Positions 38,501 to 53,500 of a DNA stretch of 64,000 nt are shown here, piece after piece. The position numbers were made by a program, and so were the translations under genes. Below the pieces are notes generated by a model, which worked only from the letters and a program-made list of their open reading frames with translations, did no database searches and was not told where the DNA came from. Numbering within the stretch: the first letter of the stretch is position 1; each line of letters opens with the position of its first letter. Location of the stretch: contig NC_060233.1 of NCBI RefSeq assembly GCF_021155775.2, forward strand, positions 7,938,782 through 8,002,781, written 5' to 3'. The stretch is from Neodiprion pinetum. Lineage: Eukaryota > Arthropoda > Insecta > Hymenoptera > Diprionidae.

Positions 38501-41500
38501 ATTTTAACCTAGTTATATCGGGCTATTCTATCAAGACTGCTCGTTCCTCGGAGAGAGGACCCGAAGCTCTGCCTCCGGTATACCCTTACACTCATCAGGC
38601 CGCGATTCACGTAGCGCCCTGTCTTCCCTTTGCGTGGGTATACACGTGCATCCAGGTCTAAGCTTTAAACTTTCCAGCGTCTCGAGTCTCCGCTCGGAGA
38701 TAATAAAATCTTACTGGAATTATTAAATACAGAGGTGTTATACTTTCGAGCTTAGATCCTTCTTCGTTCATTTCCGAGAAAGTTACCCGTCTACGCGTAC
38801 GCATGTTTTACTCAAATTGTAACTTTTTGGGGCTGCTGATTGCGAATCTGAAATCGGACTTAAAAAATTCAAGATGGCGGATCCAATACGGTGGTCGAAA
38901 ATTTCAAATTCGATCGAATCCGGAGAAAAAACCCCTCCGTAGAGTTTTTTTTCGACCGGATCTGACCGAATTTGAAAATTTTTAAATAAAATAAAATACC
39001 TAAACAAAAAAAGCATTATCATTTTACGGGGAAATTAAAAGTAACATTTCGCAGGTCTGTGTAATCAACGCTTCCACTTTTTGATTTTTTGACGAACTCT
39101 GTCGCAGCATTACTCAATTAACTGCAGAGTTTCACGTATTAAAGCAATCGTCTCTAAATCACCGTTCCACCGTTTACAGCTTCGTCGTCAACGGCGTCTT
39201 GGCCTCGTGACGACTTCAGGCGCGATTATGTTTGACGCCTGAATTCAAGATAGGCCGGGCTGATCGTTACGGCTGTCATTCTCACAACAGAAACGCTTCG
39301 GATAAGATAAACGTGCGGCTTTTTTCTCCCTCCGAGAGATTTCGCCGTCGGTAATGAGTACAGATCAATGAAAAATAATCGCGTGTAAATTAGCGCGCAC
39401 TAAACGCCGGCGATCCATCATGACTGGTGATGTATAGCCGTTAACCTTTTAATTGGGAACATTCGCGTGACTCCGACGGTAGATTCGTGCCCAGAAATAA
39501 TGAAGGGAAACCGAAAAGGCGCTTGATCCCTTTATCGCGAGTCGCAGGGATCAGAGTCCTTGTAACTTACACATTTTCCAATTTTAGTAAATTTCGTACC
39601 TTACGATCAATCAAAAGTTAAAATAAAACCGGTATAATCGTTATTAAACAATTCATTTCCTGCTCACTGTTGTACAAACGTCATTCTTATGTTCTACTCA
39701 GAACTGCGAACATCTTTTGATCGTGGGTAAAAAAATTTTAAATAGTTAAGAAACGTATTGCACAAAGAAACTATTGTACAGTTATGAATTTCTCTCGTTG
39801 TTTTTCGACCTCGAAAATCGACAAGCGAATTGCTACGGGTATAATAACAATTCTATACAACGCATAATTGTAAGCCGGATTTGGGTGGAGTTCGAAGTGA
39901 TTAGGATCAGTTCGCGTTTATAATTAGCGAGAAATGTTTCTCGGCAAACCCGAACGCTCTCAATTATTATCAACTTTAGGGTCCGCTTTCGCCCATTGTA
40001 TAAATTGGTGAACGAATCTACCGCGGGTTCGTCAGTAATACGAATACCTATCGTATTTTTCGACTGCCATCAGTGACAAGTGATCGATATTTTCTGGCGA
40101 ATGAATTTCAACGAAAATCCCGTTGATCGCGGTCTTATGTAAACAAGCTGTTCCAATATTGATAGTTGAATCCGTGAATGCGTGCAGTTACCCCTTTTTA
40201 GACTATCTGATAGTTCGGGATTCATGAAATTAACAGGCACGATATTTACCGTCGTTATATTATTCATAGAAAGAAAATACGCAATTCTGTTCGCTTGATT
40301 CAAAGATTACTTAATTTTTTGATAAACCTTTTAGATTCGTAAAATGATTTCGTTTATTTTTTTTTTTTTTGTCCTAAGCGACGAATTTTTTTGCCCTGGT
40401 GAATTTCATCCTTACACTGTTCACACCGGGATCCAAGATAAATAACGAAATGTCGTGAAAATCGTTAATTCATTCTTTTTCCAAAATTTTAACTACCTTT
40501 TTTTCATCGCGCAGTATCTTCATATATTTCTTTTTTTTTCATTAAATATCCGTGTCTTGATAGTTGCTCAGTCAATATTCATCTCAAAATATTGAAAATT
40601 CAGTGAATTGTGATTTTTTTTTTAGTAAAACGATCCATTTCTCGGTATTTTAGTGGTCGTTTCACGATTTTATTTATACATATATTTTTCTTTAATATTC
40701 AAAATTTTATTTCGCGGCAAACAACTAATTTCCCTTGAAATATAACAATCAAAGAGTGTGCGAGAATTTTTTCAATTCAATTTTTCGTATCGAACAAATG
40801 AGAATTTATTTGCTAATACACAAAGATTGATTTCTTCAATGTAATTACCATAAAATAATGGGCATTATAAACAGGTGAAACCTGGTTGTTCTATATTTAC
40901 CGGAATTGCAATAATTATGTTCTTGACTTGTCTGAAGTTGACGACCCCGCCCCATGTAGGCCAAATATAAATATTTAAACGCGCCCCAGTTTATTATCCG
41001 TATATAATACTCAGCTACTTCTCGTATATACGCGTATAAATAATAAACGAGCGGTTATATATAAAATGTTATACGTGTATATATATTAGTGTGTGTCGGT
41101 GTATATTGATCCGGTAATGTATAATTATCAAACTGATACGCGATAACAAAGTGAACGGTACTTCGAATTGTTGGAAAAAAAAATTCACCCCTGTAAAATT
41201 AGACGCGTATTTTTCCTCTGACTGACGGTAAAAAAAATTTTGAATTCGTAGTTATACTCTATCCTCCTTAACTGTTTCCATTTTTTATTATAACCTTTGT
41301 TATTCTTCTTGATTATCGTCATTCTTATTGCAGGTATTTAAGGGGTAACAATAAATTGATGCGAAGTTCTCGGTTAGCTGAAAAATGTATTTAACTATAC
41401 AAACAGATCCAATATCGCGAAAAATAGAAAATTCCGTATCGACAACTGTAATCTCACTAAACAATTAGTTGTGGAAAATTTTCTTGTAATTCTATAAATA

Positions 41501-44500
41501 TTCAGACTGTTATTGTAACGATACCCATTTTGCTAAAATTTTCCATCAACTATAACACATGAAATTTTTCTCAGTGCACCGTATTTCTTTTACCGTTTTC
41601 GGTCTCTCGTGTTTCAGATACATTCGCTCATCCTCTCAACTCGGTTAAAAAACGATCATTATTCTGACGTTTCAATTATCCTTTACGTTGCGAATCCGGA
41701 AATAAATTGACACCTCATCAAGGCGAAGTTCTCAGCTACTTTTTCAACCGCTGAACGCGAAAAAATACAGGCTTAAGTAAAAAATTGACGATGATATAAG
41801 GTGATGAGAAAAAACGGTAGGGTGGTACAAGGTTTGAAGGTAACCTGGAAACTCGTTTCAAAAATCTGTGGCACGGTGCAAACGCCTTTCGCCCATAAAA
41901 TTCCCACTGCTTGGATACTACCCATGTATCTATAAATATATGTCCATGCTACACAAATGTTACCTATCTATATATATATATGTATGTATGTATGTACAAT
42001 ATGCACTCGTGCGATTTTACCTCGACGTGATTTTCTTGGATGGCGGCGGTGTAATTTAGAGATTTTCATGCCAGCCGTTGAAAATCCGCGATACAGAAAG
42101 AGGACGAGAACGGAAAATAAACGTTAACCACGTAGTGGCAGAAACGGAACGGAAAATTTGCATAAACCCCTAGCAGTCACGAAATTGTGTCACCTTTTCC
42201 GAATATACAAGAAAGAAGGAACGGTGACGTTTATTGCAATGATTTTTTTGCTTCTTGTTTTCTTTTTCACCATTTTTTCTTTCTCTACGCTACCGTAACA
42301 GCCACGTAAAACTATCTGTGGTTTATTCTTCTTTTTTAGAAAGGGTTCTAACTGATACCGGTGAATGAAATGTTTTGTTAAATCCGGAATGTAACAAATC
42401 GGATCAAAAAATGTCGTATGTTTCATCAGCTATGACATAAAAGGTATGATGAGTTTTGTAATCTGAGTAAGTAAAGAAAAAAGAACAATTTTATCAAACT
42501 TTACTGTTAATATACTTGAAATTTTATCACAATCGAAAATTTGTCGATTTTAAAATCTACAATTCTTGCTCCAAGCTTCTTTTGTCCTTCTGCAGTCAAT
42601 TATTAACAACAATTATCATTAATCCTGAGCTCCGTTTTGCTGCCGAGAAAATATGAAGATTATTACTGTTCATCAGGGGATGAAAATTGTTGAAATTATC
42701 TTGAAACAATTCAATCTCCACCTCCGTTCGTCACCGCGTGATTCTTCTCGAGTCTTGTAAGTACATTAATATTTAAGCGTCCTCTGTGCAGCCAAGAATC
42801 GACCCTTTCGGAGTCGCAAGTATTAGGAATTAAGGGTTGTCGAATAGTTTTGGGGCAAAGGGTCGACTCGTGGATTTATAATCGTGATTTATAATCCAAG
42901 CCGCGGATGAAATTTCAACCGTGAAAATACCGCCCTCTGTTTCTTGTCGTATCGAATTATCCGCATAGCTGTATTGCATAATACACAACAGAACTTTTGC
43001 ACGTAAATAATTTCACAGTAAATAAAAAAATAAAAAGCATGTGTAAACACGTGAAGCTGTAATTAATTTCAACCATGAGAAGGGAGAAAAGTCCATGCAT
43101 CGTAATTTTTTGTTTTCATTCTCAAAAGCTTCGCGCAGACGAGTTTAAAACTAACTTCTCAATGTTATGTCGGGTAAATAAAATGTGCGTAAAAAGCTGC
43201 AGCCGTGTTAAATCGTTACAATACCGTACCGTGGTAAAATCAGAAGCTGATTGTGAGCAAACATTAATTCGTCGAATAGATGCGTAATCGAAAAATGAAA
43301 TACGAAAAGTGATCGAGGCGCGTACGGGTGAAAAAATAAATCAGCTTGTGAAAAGATTAGTAAAAGATTCTCGATGAAAATATGATATGCAAATTGTTAT
43401 ACTTCTCTCTACTGTTGTCCTTTTCTTTTTTTTTTTTCATGTTCATCACCCAGCGTGCATAATACATTTAATAAAATTTATAAATACCTCCGGTCATTAT
43501 ACGTTAAAAAAATGTACCCAACTCTCAAATACGACTCGGATTTGTGCGCGTTTCAACCCCTAAGTTGTTTTGATCGCGGGGCGTCTAGCAGCCGAAATTT
43601 TACCGCATAAATTAACATTCGGATATCCGTTTCCTGCGATGCTAAACAGCCTTATCGTTTCGCCTTGAAACTATCATTACGTAGAACGTATATATACAGA
43701 TATACATATATATATTTACCGAGTTTTGTGTACCGTGCAGATTACGTGTGACGTATGAAAGAAAAAGAAAATAAGGAAGGACAGTCGTCTGAGCGATGGG
43801 ATATGTTTTTGAGTATATAAAATGATGTACGTCGAGTCTCGAGACACAGCCAACGGCGCTTTTGAGCCGTTCCTTTCAAGTCGGCTAGCCGAAAAGGCTT
43901 GTTCATTTCGCGTCAGGCTCGCGGTTTTCTGAGACGCTTTAATGGACCGTCGCGCCCCGAACCATCATCCCCTTCCCACCTTTCTCTCCCCCCGAATCGC
44001 GACAGATGCTCACAACAGGCGTAGGAACGTAGAAAGCAAACGTAGTGTGTCATCAAGGCATAACGCGCGAAACGATATAACCTGGTGAAAAAAAGCTCGC
44101 GCGAATAAATTTAACGCTAAATTGAGGTCATCGCAAGAGGAAATTCTTTAACGCGTTAAGGAGTCGATGCTTTTTGGGAATTTTATTAGGAGACAGTAGT
44201 GCCCTGCGTTTTTATCGAATTATTTTATTCTTAAGCTACGAAGATCTCTTCGAAAATAATAGTACATTATGTAACAAGGGAATAATCGAATTTTATTCCT
44301 CTGTTACGTGTAAGACTTTATTCCCGACTCAACTCGGGCCACGTTATTGACTTGAACGTGTTTTCCTTTTATGTGTAAGTGTGATCTATCAGTCTGAAAG
44401 TATAATAACATTGAAAATTTATAATGATACGGAGAGATGTAGTTCAAAATGAAAAAGAAAGAAAGTAAACCAGAAAAACTGAAAAAGGAATTCGCGAGGG

Positions 44501-47500
44501 AGAAAAGTGCTAGGGAATAATATGCCACTTTCGTCCCGCTTTTCAGGTATAAAAAAAAAAGTGAACATTACGATTGAGTCAGGAATAAACAAAAAATAGA
44601 TACTCGTACTTGCCGGATTGTAAACAAAAGCTTGGATATCGATTCTTCGTTTCGAGTCCCTTGAAGATGGTCGAAAATCTATTCATTCGTGCCTTCTTCT
44701 TTTGGTGAAATAAAATCACAGCAAAGCGGGGAGGGCGGAAGGCACAGAGTGAGAACAAGACGATAAGGAGAATCTGGAGAAAGCTCCTCAACCTTGAGGT
44801 ATGCTGCACATAATATGATCACCGAGGTGTGGAGTTGAAAAGCTCATTGCTCGTGTTCCTCGCCTCAATTCTCGCTGCGGATTCTGAAGAACAATCGGGC
44901 GTTGGGTTCATTCGGAGCTTTTCGAGTGCGGTTGATGCGTGAAATTTCACTCCCCCGAGACTCGACCCTCGATTTCGTCCCGCGCAGTGGTCCGAGCTCC
45001 TGGTTTTTCCTCGTGCCTTTTATTTCGAACTTCAATATTATTATGTTATCTACAAAGCTGGAGAATAAAAGGGCTTTGTGCCCTGTGCCGCGATATTTAA
45101 AAAGAGGGGCGAGAAACGGAACGAAAACAAGCGGCTTTGGACTGGCCACGAGCCAGCCCTCGTACTTACCGTTTTTCTCCCACTGCAGGTTTAAAGTTCA
45201 TAGAAAAAAAATAAGAAGAATATCCATTTTAATTTCGAACTACAAATTCAGATTTGTGATTAACGATTTAACGCCCTCAGGTACCATATTACGTGAAAAT
45301 ATGACGATTTTTTTTATTTTGCATCACTGTAATGGATCCGCAATTACAAATTTTGGAGGTCTGAACTTGGATTCGTAGTTACCGACCCAAAAAACCTCAC
45401 CGTACCAATTTTTATTCAAATCCATTCATCCATTCTCAAGATATCATCATGTTTATTTGATTTCTTTGGAATCTTGTTACTTGAATAATTGAAAAAGTAC
45501 CGAACGGATCAAAGCCAAAATCTAAACAGTTCCAAGTTTTGAAAAACCGCGTTGATTGAGACGAAAATCATTGAAATCCGCTGACTCGTTTCTCGAGATA
45601 TCGTCGGACAAAAATTTTTATCACATACGTACATACACACAGACGTCCATCTGATAATCACTGGAGATGATTCTCTAAACTTCAAAATATGGAGATCTAA
45701 TGAAAACTCAACTTTTGATTTTCGGGATGATTACAATAACTTCCATTTTTCTCTGAAAATAGAGAAACCGAAAGAAAAAAAGGAAAAACAGTACCAAACC
45801 GTTAAAGAAAACCGATTCTTTTCCTGATTTCAGCGTTTGCGGAATCCAGCACTTCCAACGCGCAGGGCACAGACACCTCAACCTCTTTCAGAGTACCTAC
45901 TACGTCGTCGTGACATTTTCAACTGTCGGCTACGGCGATTTCGTACCCGACATCTGGCCATCTCAACTCTACATGGTCATCATGATCTGCGTCGCCCTTA
46001 TCGTACTTCCGACTCAGGTAACTCGATTCTTTATTGAAATTTTTTTAAAACAAAACAATTTCAAATCCTTTGGAACGATCGGAGCTTTTTGCGAGAATCG
46101 TGGAAATAGCCGGGTACAGGCTGGACGGGGATTTAAAAACGGCAATCCTTACGTCTGCATTCATATTTTTTTACCTCGCTATTTACCAATCGACGAACAA
46201 TCTTGCGCCACCGAATTTTTATCGACCAAGTTTTTATGAACCGCCCCGTTTCGAACACGAATATTGAGAGATCCTTCGATCCTGAATATAAAACGTCGGT
46301 GCGCCCAAAGCAGGACAGACGAATGACTCCAGTGCCTACATTTTACACCGATTAAAGTGTTATTTGTTACAGTTTTAATTCAGAGAATTTCAATCAGCAT
46401 TGGTATTATCGTAATGTTGTTGGAATTGCGAGAAATTTTTGTTACAAGTAATTATTTAGCGTAAGTCAATAATACATTTTCTGGTTAGTGCGACATTGAA
46501 TTTGTTTCTTCGATTTACTGTATTTTATCACTTAAATAAGGCTTTAACGTCAATTTATTGCCGTGTCAATATCAAATTATCGCAGAAGTTACAAGAAAAT
46601 ATATTACGAGTGACCATAACGCGATTGAAAGGCCGTAGAGATAATCTTTTTCGGTACAAATTCCGATTCATTAAATCCCTAGATAGTGTACAGGCGAGGG
46701 GAATTATTCCCCTATTCGGGTCAACGGAGTGAAACTTTGATGATCATCGCTATCGGCATGCGTAAACGGCAAATAGCAATATCCGTCGAAATTTTCGTTA
46801 ACCGCGAGGTGCAACCCCGCACAAAATCCCCCTAAATTATATACACGTAACAAAGGTATGCGTGCACAATGAAAAGTTATCCTATACGAAAATATAGACG
46901 GGATCAGAGGGCTGACCAAACCGTCTATTTTAAACAATGAAATATTCTCTTTTCAACCGTTTGTCGTGAATCTCAAACGATCCACTCAATAATTTAACTT
47001 AATTTTTATTATTAAATTCTGTCGATGAATAAAATGATTCAACAAAAGCAAATTTAACGTTACGTTTCTCTGATGATCTAATGACATTTTAACAGACGTA
47101 TCGTAGATTTTGAAAAATAATAGAGCTTTTGGCTGACATTAATGGATTTCAGTATTGTGTAAACTGCAATATTGTACCTGAAACTTTTCAATCAGCAATT
47201 TGATCAACGGTTTGCGAAAATTCTGCACTTAATATACATTCGGTAGAGTTCAACACTGTACGCGTGTTTTCTATCAAAGAATTGACGCAGAACCTGTGAA
47301 ATGTGTACATGGAGTATAAACATTGGGAACGCGTTAATTTCAATGACATTGAAGATATAAACGTCCTAACTGTTGCTGAACTTTCGTTATGTCTGACGTG
47401 GCTAACGACCTTTCCATAAAAATACCTATAACCATGGGGACAAAATCGATTTTACACCTGGGAAGATTCCCTCGGCAGATAGACTAACACACCATCGCAT

Positions 47501-50500
47501 TACTGTCATTCCATCCTTCATTCTCGATGCCATTGTTCCATCATCGTTATATCAGCATAATGATTATTTTTATTATTTTTAACCATAACCAATACTTTTG
47601 CGTTTATCAATCAATCACCTTTGCCTGTTCAGGAAATTTTTCGGAGAATATAAAGCAAATTTCAGGCGCTTGCATCTCCGGCTTTCATCAAAGGCGGTGG
47701 TCTAATTTTGACTACGTAATTGAAGGCTATATTATTATTATTCCGCTCCAGAGACAACGAGGCTTACCCCCGATTCCGATTGTTCTATTCTTAGTTTTTC
47801 CATCCTATTTTCAACCGAGCTCTGCGATTGTTTGACAGTGAAATATATTGAATGTATGTATAATACGAGAGGAGAACGTGTGATATTCAAGGCTTGGTTA
47901 ATCCACGTTTGGTAAAAAATGAATAAATATGGATAGGTATTTTTCGAAATATCCAATGTATACTCCGAATGGACGATTTGAAATAATTGAATGTTAAATA
48001 TCTTCTTTATTTGATGCAAAAAAAAGCAAAAAAAGAAAACTAGCAGTGATACGGGATTATTCAAACAGATTGAAGTATTGTGTAATTTGGATAATTCGAG
48101 TGGCCTCAATTCATTGCCAAATTTACTCGATCAATTTAATTTCTATATCTTCTCGCCTTGCTCGATTCCTGACAGACAATGCTGGTTGCTTAAATATTTC
48201 CACGCTAATGCCGTAGAATAAATCTAGGCGGCCATTATTAACTCTTGACCTGTCGATAGTTCGAGCAACTGGCCTTCACGTGGATGGAGAGACAAAAACT
48301 CGGGGGTTCCTATTCATCGCATAGAGCTCAAAGCGAAAAGCATGTGGTCGTATGCAGCACGACATTGCAGGCCGATACGATAATGGATTTTTTGAACGAA
48401 TTTTACGCTCATCCGCTGCTACAGGTGAGTTTTATAAGGATTCACAACATGAGCCTATCGCCGGGCGAAATCGTCGTCAGTGTGACAGTAATTGTCTGAA
48501 GTAACAGAATCTTTCCAACGGATTCTCATCCGCTTGATTTAAACAAACCATTGGCACCTCCAGGACTACTACGTCGTTCTTCTCTCCCCTATGGAGCTCG
48601 ATACCACGATGAGGATGATCCTACAAGTCCCGATTTGGGCACAGAGGGTAATTTACATCCAAGGCTCGTGTCTGAAGGACGGAGACCTTGCCAGGGCTCG
48701 AATGAACGAGGCTGAAGCATGCTTCGTTCTGGCGGCTCGAAACTACGCCGACAAAACTGCTGCTGACGAGCACACGATACTCAGGTAAACGATACAAGGA
48801 ATTTCCAAAAATAGTGTTGTAGATAACCTTCCCAACACCGGAAATATGTGCCGGAAAGATATTCTGAATATTAGTAGGGATACGAGCCCTGTTCTAGATA
48901 CAGATTCCCTTACCGACATTTACCACCACTTAGCCAAGACGCAAACCTTTTTCTAGAATGTTCGACGACGAGGGATATCCCCACTCTGATCAACTTAAAC
49001 TCTAAAAAACGGTTCGTGTCTTCGCTAAGTGGCGGTAAGTGTCGGTATGGGAATCTGTATCCAAAACTGGCCTGGTATACCTACCAATAAAATTGTTGGA
49101 ACAAGCTGCGTTCATTACCCGGGATTTTTGTTGGTCCATATCTTTGGATAAGACTGACACGCTCATTGCGATGCGTCAAGTCTTCATTTGGCCATTTCAA
49201 TTTCACAGGTCATGGGCGGTGAAAGACTTCGCACCGGCGGTTCCGCAATACGTCCAAATTTTTCGTCCGGAGAACAAACTCCATGTAAAATTCGCGGAAC
49301 ACGTCGTGTGCGAGGATGAATTCAAATACGCTCTACTAGCCAACAATTGTACGTGTCCCGGGGCCTCGACACTCGTCACGTTGCTGCTTCATACTTCCAG
49401 GGGACAGTGAGTATGATGCGAACGAGCATGGAGATGCGGAAGAAAAATTATGACTGTTTTTAATTCGTCACATTGTCGCGTAGTTCGGTTGATGATTGAA
49501 AAATTTTTGTACGGCTACACTCGGACTTGTTTCAGAGAAGGCCAACAATCGCAAGAAGAATGGCACAGGCTATACGGAAAGTGTTCCGGTAACGAAATAT
49601 ATCACATTATTCTTGGGGACAGCAGATTTTTCGGCGAATACGAGGGTAAATCGTTCACCTACGCGTCCTTTCATAGTCATAGAAAATACGGGGTTGCATT
49701 GGTCGCTGTTCGCCCTGCCGAACTGCCGGAGTTCTACGAGGACACAATTTTGCTTAATCCAGGTGATACTCCAATCCCATGAAACGAAATCGTACAATTT
49801 GTGTAGAAATTTTCAAAATCCATGGTTATCGACGATCGGAAAATTACCGAGCATTTCATACGAGCAAGTGCGATGTGTGTTGATGTCTGCAACATTCGTT
49901 GTAACAGGTCCACGCCACATAATGAAGAAGACAGACACCTGCTACTACATGAGTATAACGAAAGAAGAAAACTCTGCCTTCGTTGTGGCGAATCATCAGA
50001 GCGGACTAATATCGGAGCCAAACCAAGTCGTCGTTGAGACGAAGTCGGACACTCCAGCACCTGCCGGAAATGTCGGAAGTGGCGGCGCGACAAGGGGCGG
50101 GGACGCGATAACAACTGCATCTTCACAAGGAGGGAATGGTACTGCAATGAACGTCTGTCCAGAGGATCACACTCACCGCCATCACAACAGTTCTAACACG
50201 CTGAGTGAAGTACCCAAGGCCTGCACTGGAAACCAGGTGGAGGGCAAAGGCCAAGCTGCGAGCCTGGCCTCAATGCCTCCCCAGGTTATCTTGCAGGTCC
50301 CCCTTAGCACGCCTACACTTCACCAACACCTCAACCTACTCGCATCCGATGTCCACCGTGAGTGTTGCATGCGCCTCTGCTTTCGTTTCACTTATCGCTA
50401 TACGAACCACCCACATTCTGCCCTAGATTTTCTCATCGGCATTAACTCCGTTCGTAGGTTCGAGGTGGCGATCTGCCAGGTGAAAGAATCGACCAAAATC

Positions 50501-53500
50501 TAACTACTGTGGAATCGTTTTTGTTATCTACTCGGAAATTAAATTTCAGATATTAGTCGAGTGACAACCATTGACCAAACCGATTTTTTTTATCACAGTG
50601 TACATACGGCGTGAAAAGTCGTGGATATACTGTTTCGGTACATCGATCGTCGAGAGTCGTCATTTGTCCTTTGTTCGTAAAAAATCCTTACTTTCCAGTA
50701 TCGAGAACGTTTTAGTAACACTTTAGATGTAGAAATCGAATTGGGGGACATGTTGACGTAGAAGATTTATAGGTAAAAGGTATAGATCGATTAATTGCCC
50801 AATGAACCTTAGTCGTTTTATTCAAACAACAAGCAAAAACATACGATACATCCTTGAAATCTACTCGTTATTCCATAGATAATCACACTCTTCAGGTCGG
50901 TCGATTAGTTCAGCTTATCACGGCGGTCAAGTACCAATGGACAATAAGTGACAAAAGGATATTTTAATATTATTCTCTAAAGCGGAATAATTATTTTGCA
51001 GATTTAATCTGTGCATCATAATTGAAATTGGTACTCCATTGACAGCTGGTGCGTTCCCGTCTAATTCATACATCATTCAAAGAGGATCATCTACATGTGT
51101 ATGTGTATCTACAAGGACATTGGAATGTATCTGTTCGTAGCTTTAAGGTCCACATACTTTTCATTCGTATGTGTAACTAATTTGAATGTTGATGTTGTAC
51201 AGGATATTATTGTCAACTCTCTATATAGTAATACGAACCTTATATGTACGTGTAGTATAAAAAAAAAAACAAAAAAAAAGAATGGAACAAATTCGTATCA
51301 ATCACAAATGAATACATATATCGCCCGAAAACTATGCATATTTAGATGTTGCTTTACATGTTTGCTGAGCCCTGGAATGTATTAAAAAATATACAACAAA
51401 CTCGCATCCACTACTATCAACATCCTACATAATATGCTATACATATCATTACAAAGATCTCACGCCATAAAATGAATGTAACGAAATAATCGTACTTTTT
51501 TACAATTATAGATTTATCGTTTTCCCAAACGATTCTTGCACGTGCACCCTTGTGCATCATTAGTGCATAAAATGCAATCTATTGCGGTCGATATTTGCAA
51601 ATTTCAACAATTTTTTTCTTCCCCATATCGACTATTCAGATCCACTCTGAAGCAATAAACCACTCATTGTTTTTAACAAGATTGTATCTAACAAAGAACT
51701 CTTTTTTTCATCTCAACGTTAACATGGGTACCTATGCATATTCATACCGTAATATCAATAATGATACAAACGCAGACACTCACGTAACACACTCATCATT
51801 TATAACATTTTATGGCGAAGATTTTGGTTAATTAAATCTTGGCAAACTTGATATTAACGAATGCTCTTGATTGTACTCTAGCTATGTACCTCGATCCTGG
51901 AGGCATGGGGGACTCGCGACAGTGTCTGAAAGAAGGTGGATCGACCCCGCAAACGCCGATAACTGGAAATCATTTGGATGTACCAAGATCCGTCGACCCT
52001 AATCCTAATCTCCTCAGTCCGGAAATACTAACGCAGAGAAGAGGTCGGTACTGAGATTTCATTAGAACGTTTCTAATTGGCAGGTTACATATAATGACGT
52101 TTTGATACGACACCTCAGGGAGCCGACGACCCAGCATATTGCCTGTACCGGATATGCTGACAAGTTCAACGTTGCATCTTCCCGGTCAAGAATCATTGGA
52201 TCACGAAGGTGACGAATCCGAAGATGAGATGGACGACGATGTTCCATGGCGATCGCCTAGTGAAAAGATTGCGTAAGTAATTTTTCTCAGGTACTATCTG
52301 CTCTGAATTGTATCATTTTATTCGATAATGTGGCATCAAATTCTTCGTTTTTATGTTGTTGAAAAGTTGAGTTTCATAAATATTACTGCACATAGAATCG
52401 ACTAGTCTTCAGGATTGAGAAATGCACTTGTCCAAATGCTATCTAGAATATAAGGTGACTATTTTAAGTTATCATACAACAACCTGCAAAAGTTTAATAC
52501 TCGAACTTGGAAAACGGTGATACGGATCGTTAGTTTTGCTAGTCAATCTTTTTATTACCACGAGTTTTCTCTACTTGCAAATTCTATCTCTGGCTTGAAA
52601 CAGGCTAAACCATCCACCGTCTTTCGTAGACAATTACCGCAAGCGTTTCGACTCTTTTTCGTTACGATTGTATACTTATTGTACCATTTTCAGTATATCT
52701 TATTAAAGACTGTAACTGGTTCTTTGACTTTTCGAAATATTTCACGTCCTGCACATGCATACATGCACTCTGTCGTGCACGCAAGCATGAATGAACGCCT
52801 AATTGTGATATCTTCTATTATCTGTACAATAAACAATCATAGAAATTTCGTGAAACACCAAGCCGTGACATTGTCGTAGTTCAATCAAGAATGACGGTAA
52901 TTGTTTCAATTTAAGAACAGAGTAAAGATCTTTTCTTTACCATAAATATTCCTCTTTTGTCTAGGACTACGAATTAACGCCGCGAATCACTTTTAGTAAC
53001 GTAGTTATACATGTACCAAAATTTTTTACTTCCAATTAGATAGATAGGACGTTCGAGTCCACAAAGTCTAGTTAAGAATTTTAAAACACGCAATATCTTC
53101 TAGAAGTGTATACGTATCAACTCGACACCGTATCTTATAATTCTTGTCACATCCATTTCCATCATGACCCACACATCCTTCGCACACCGATTAATCCTTC
53201 CGATATCTTGATGTCTATCGATGTGCTGTTGCATTGCTGTTTGATGCTGTCCTGCCTGACACCTTATAACCCTGTGGATGTTTTGATGTCTTCCCTGCAT
53301 CACCTTTGTGTGCGACTTGTCGCACTTTATCTACATTGCATTACCACAATTCGGCAACCACAGCCTCAGAGGGTAAGTTCTGAACTTCATAATTATTAAA
53401 AAATTTTGGTAACCGTACAAGATTCACTATTGCTGTAATATTGAATATACACTTTGATTCAAACGAGCATTAATAACTTTAGAATGAAACTTGATTATCG

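Larger units (their letters stand above)
35642..45833 (+). other. slo2: slo2 intron 6 (longest, 10.2 kb)
   Basis: A GT-AG intron that separates S5 from the pore exon. It holds the near-perfect palindrome (36038-36391), the foldback at 37698-38263, family F copies (38825, 45230), family A copy 4 (41228), direct repeats D and E, and microsatellites near 41970. No other gene is recognised. Confidence 0.95.

Noticed and set aside
44902..45378. 158-codon open frame on the + strand
   Set aside because: It overlaps dispersed repeats D and F, lies in slo2 intron 6, and shows no domain or splice logic.
53106..53399. Open frame with a strong donor in intron 14, considered as an extra slo2 exon
   Set aside because: No upstream acceptor gives the phase required after exon 14 (two bases carried), and the available one brings an immediate stop.
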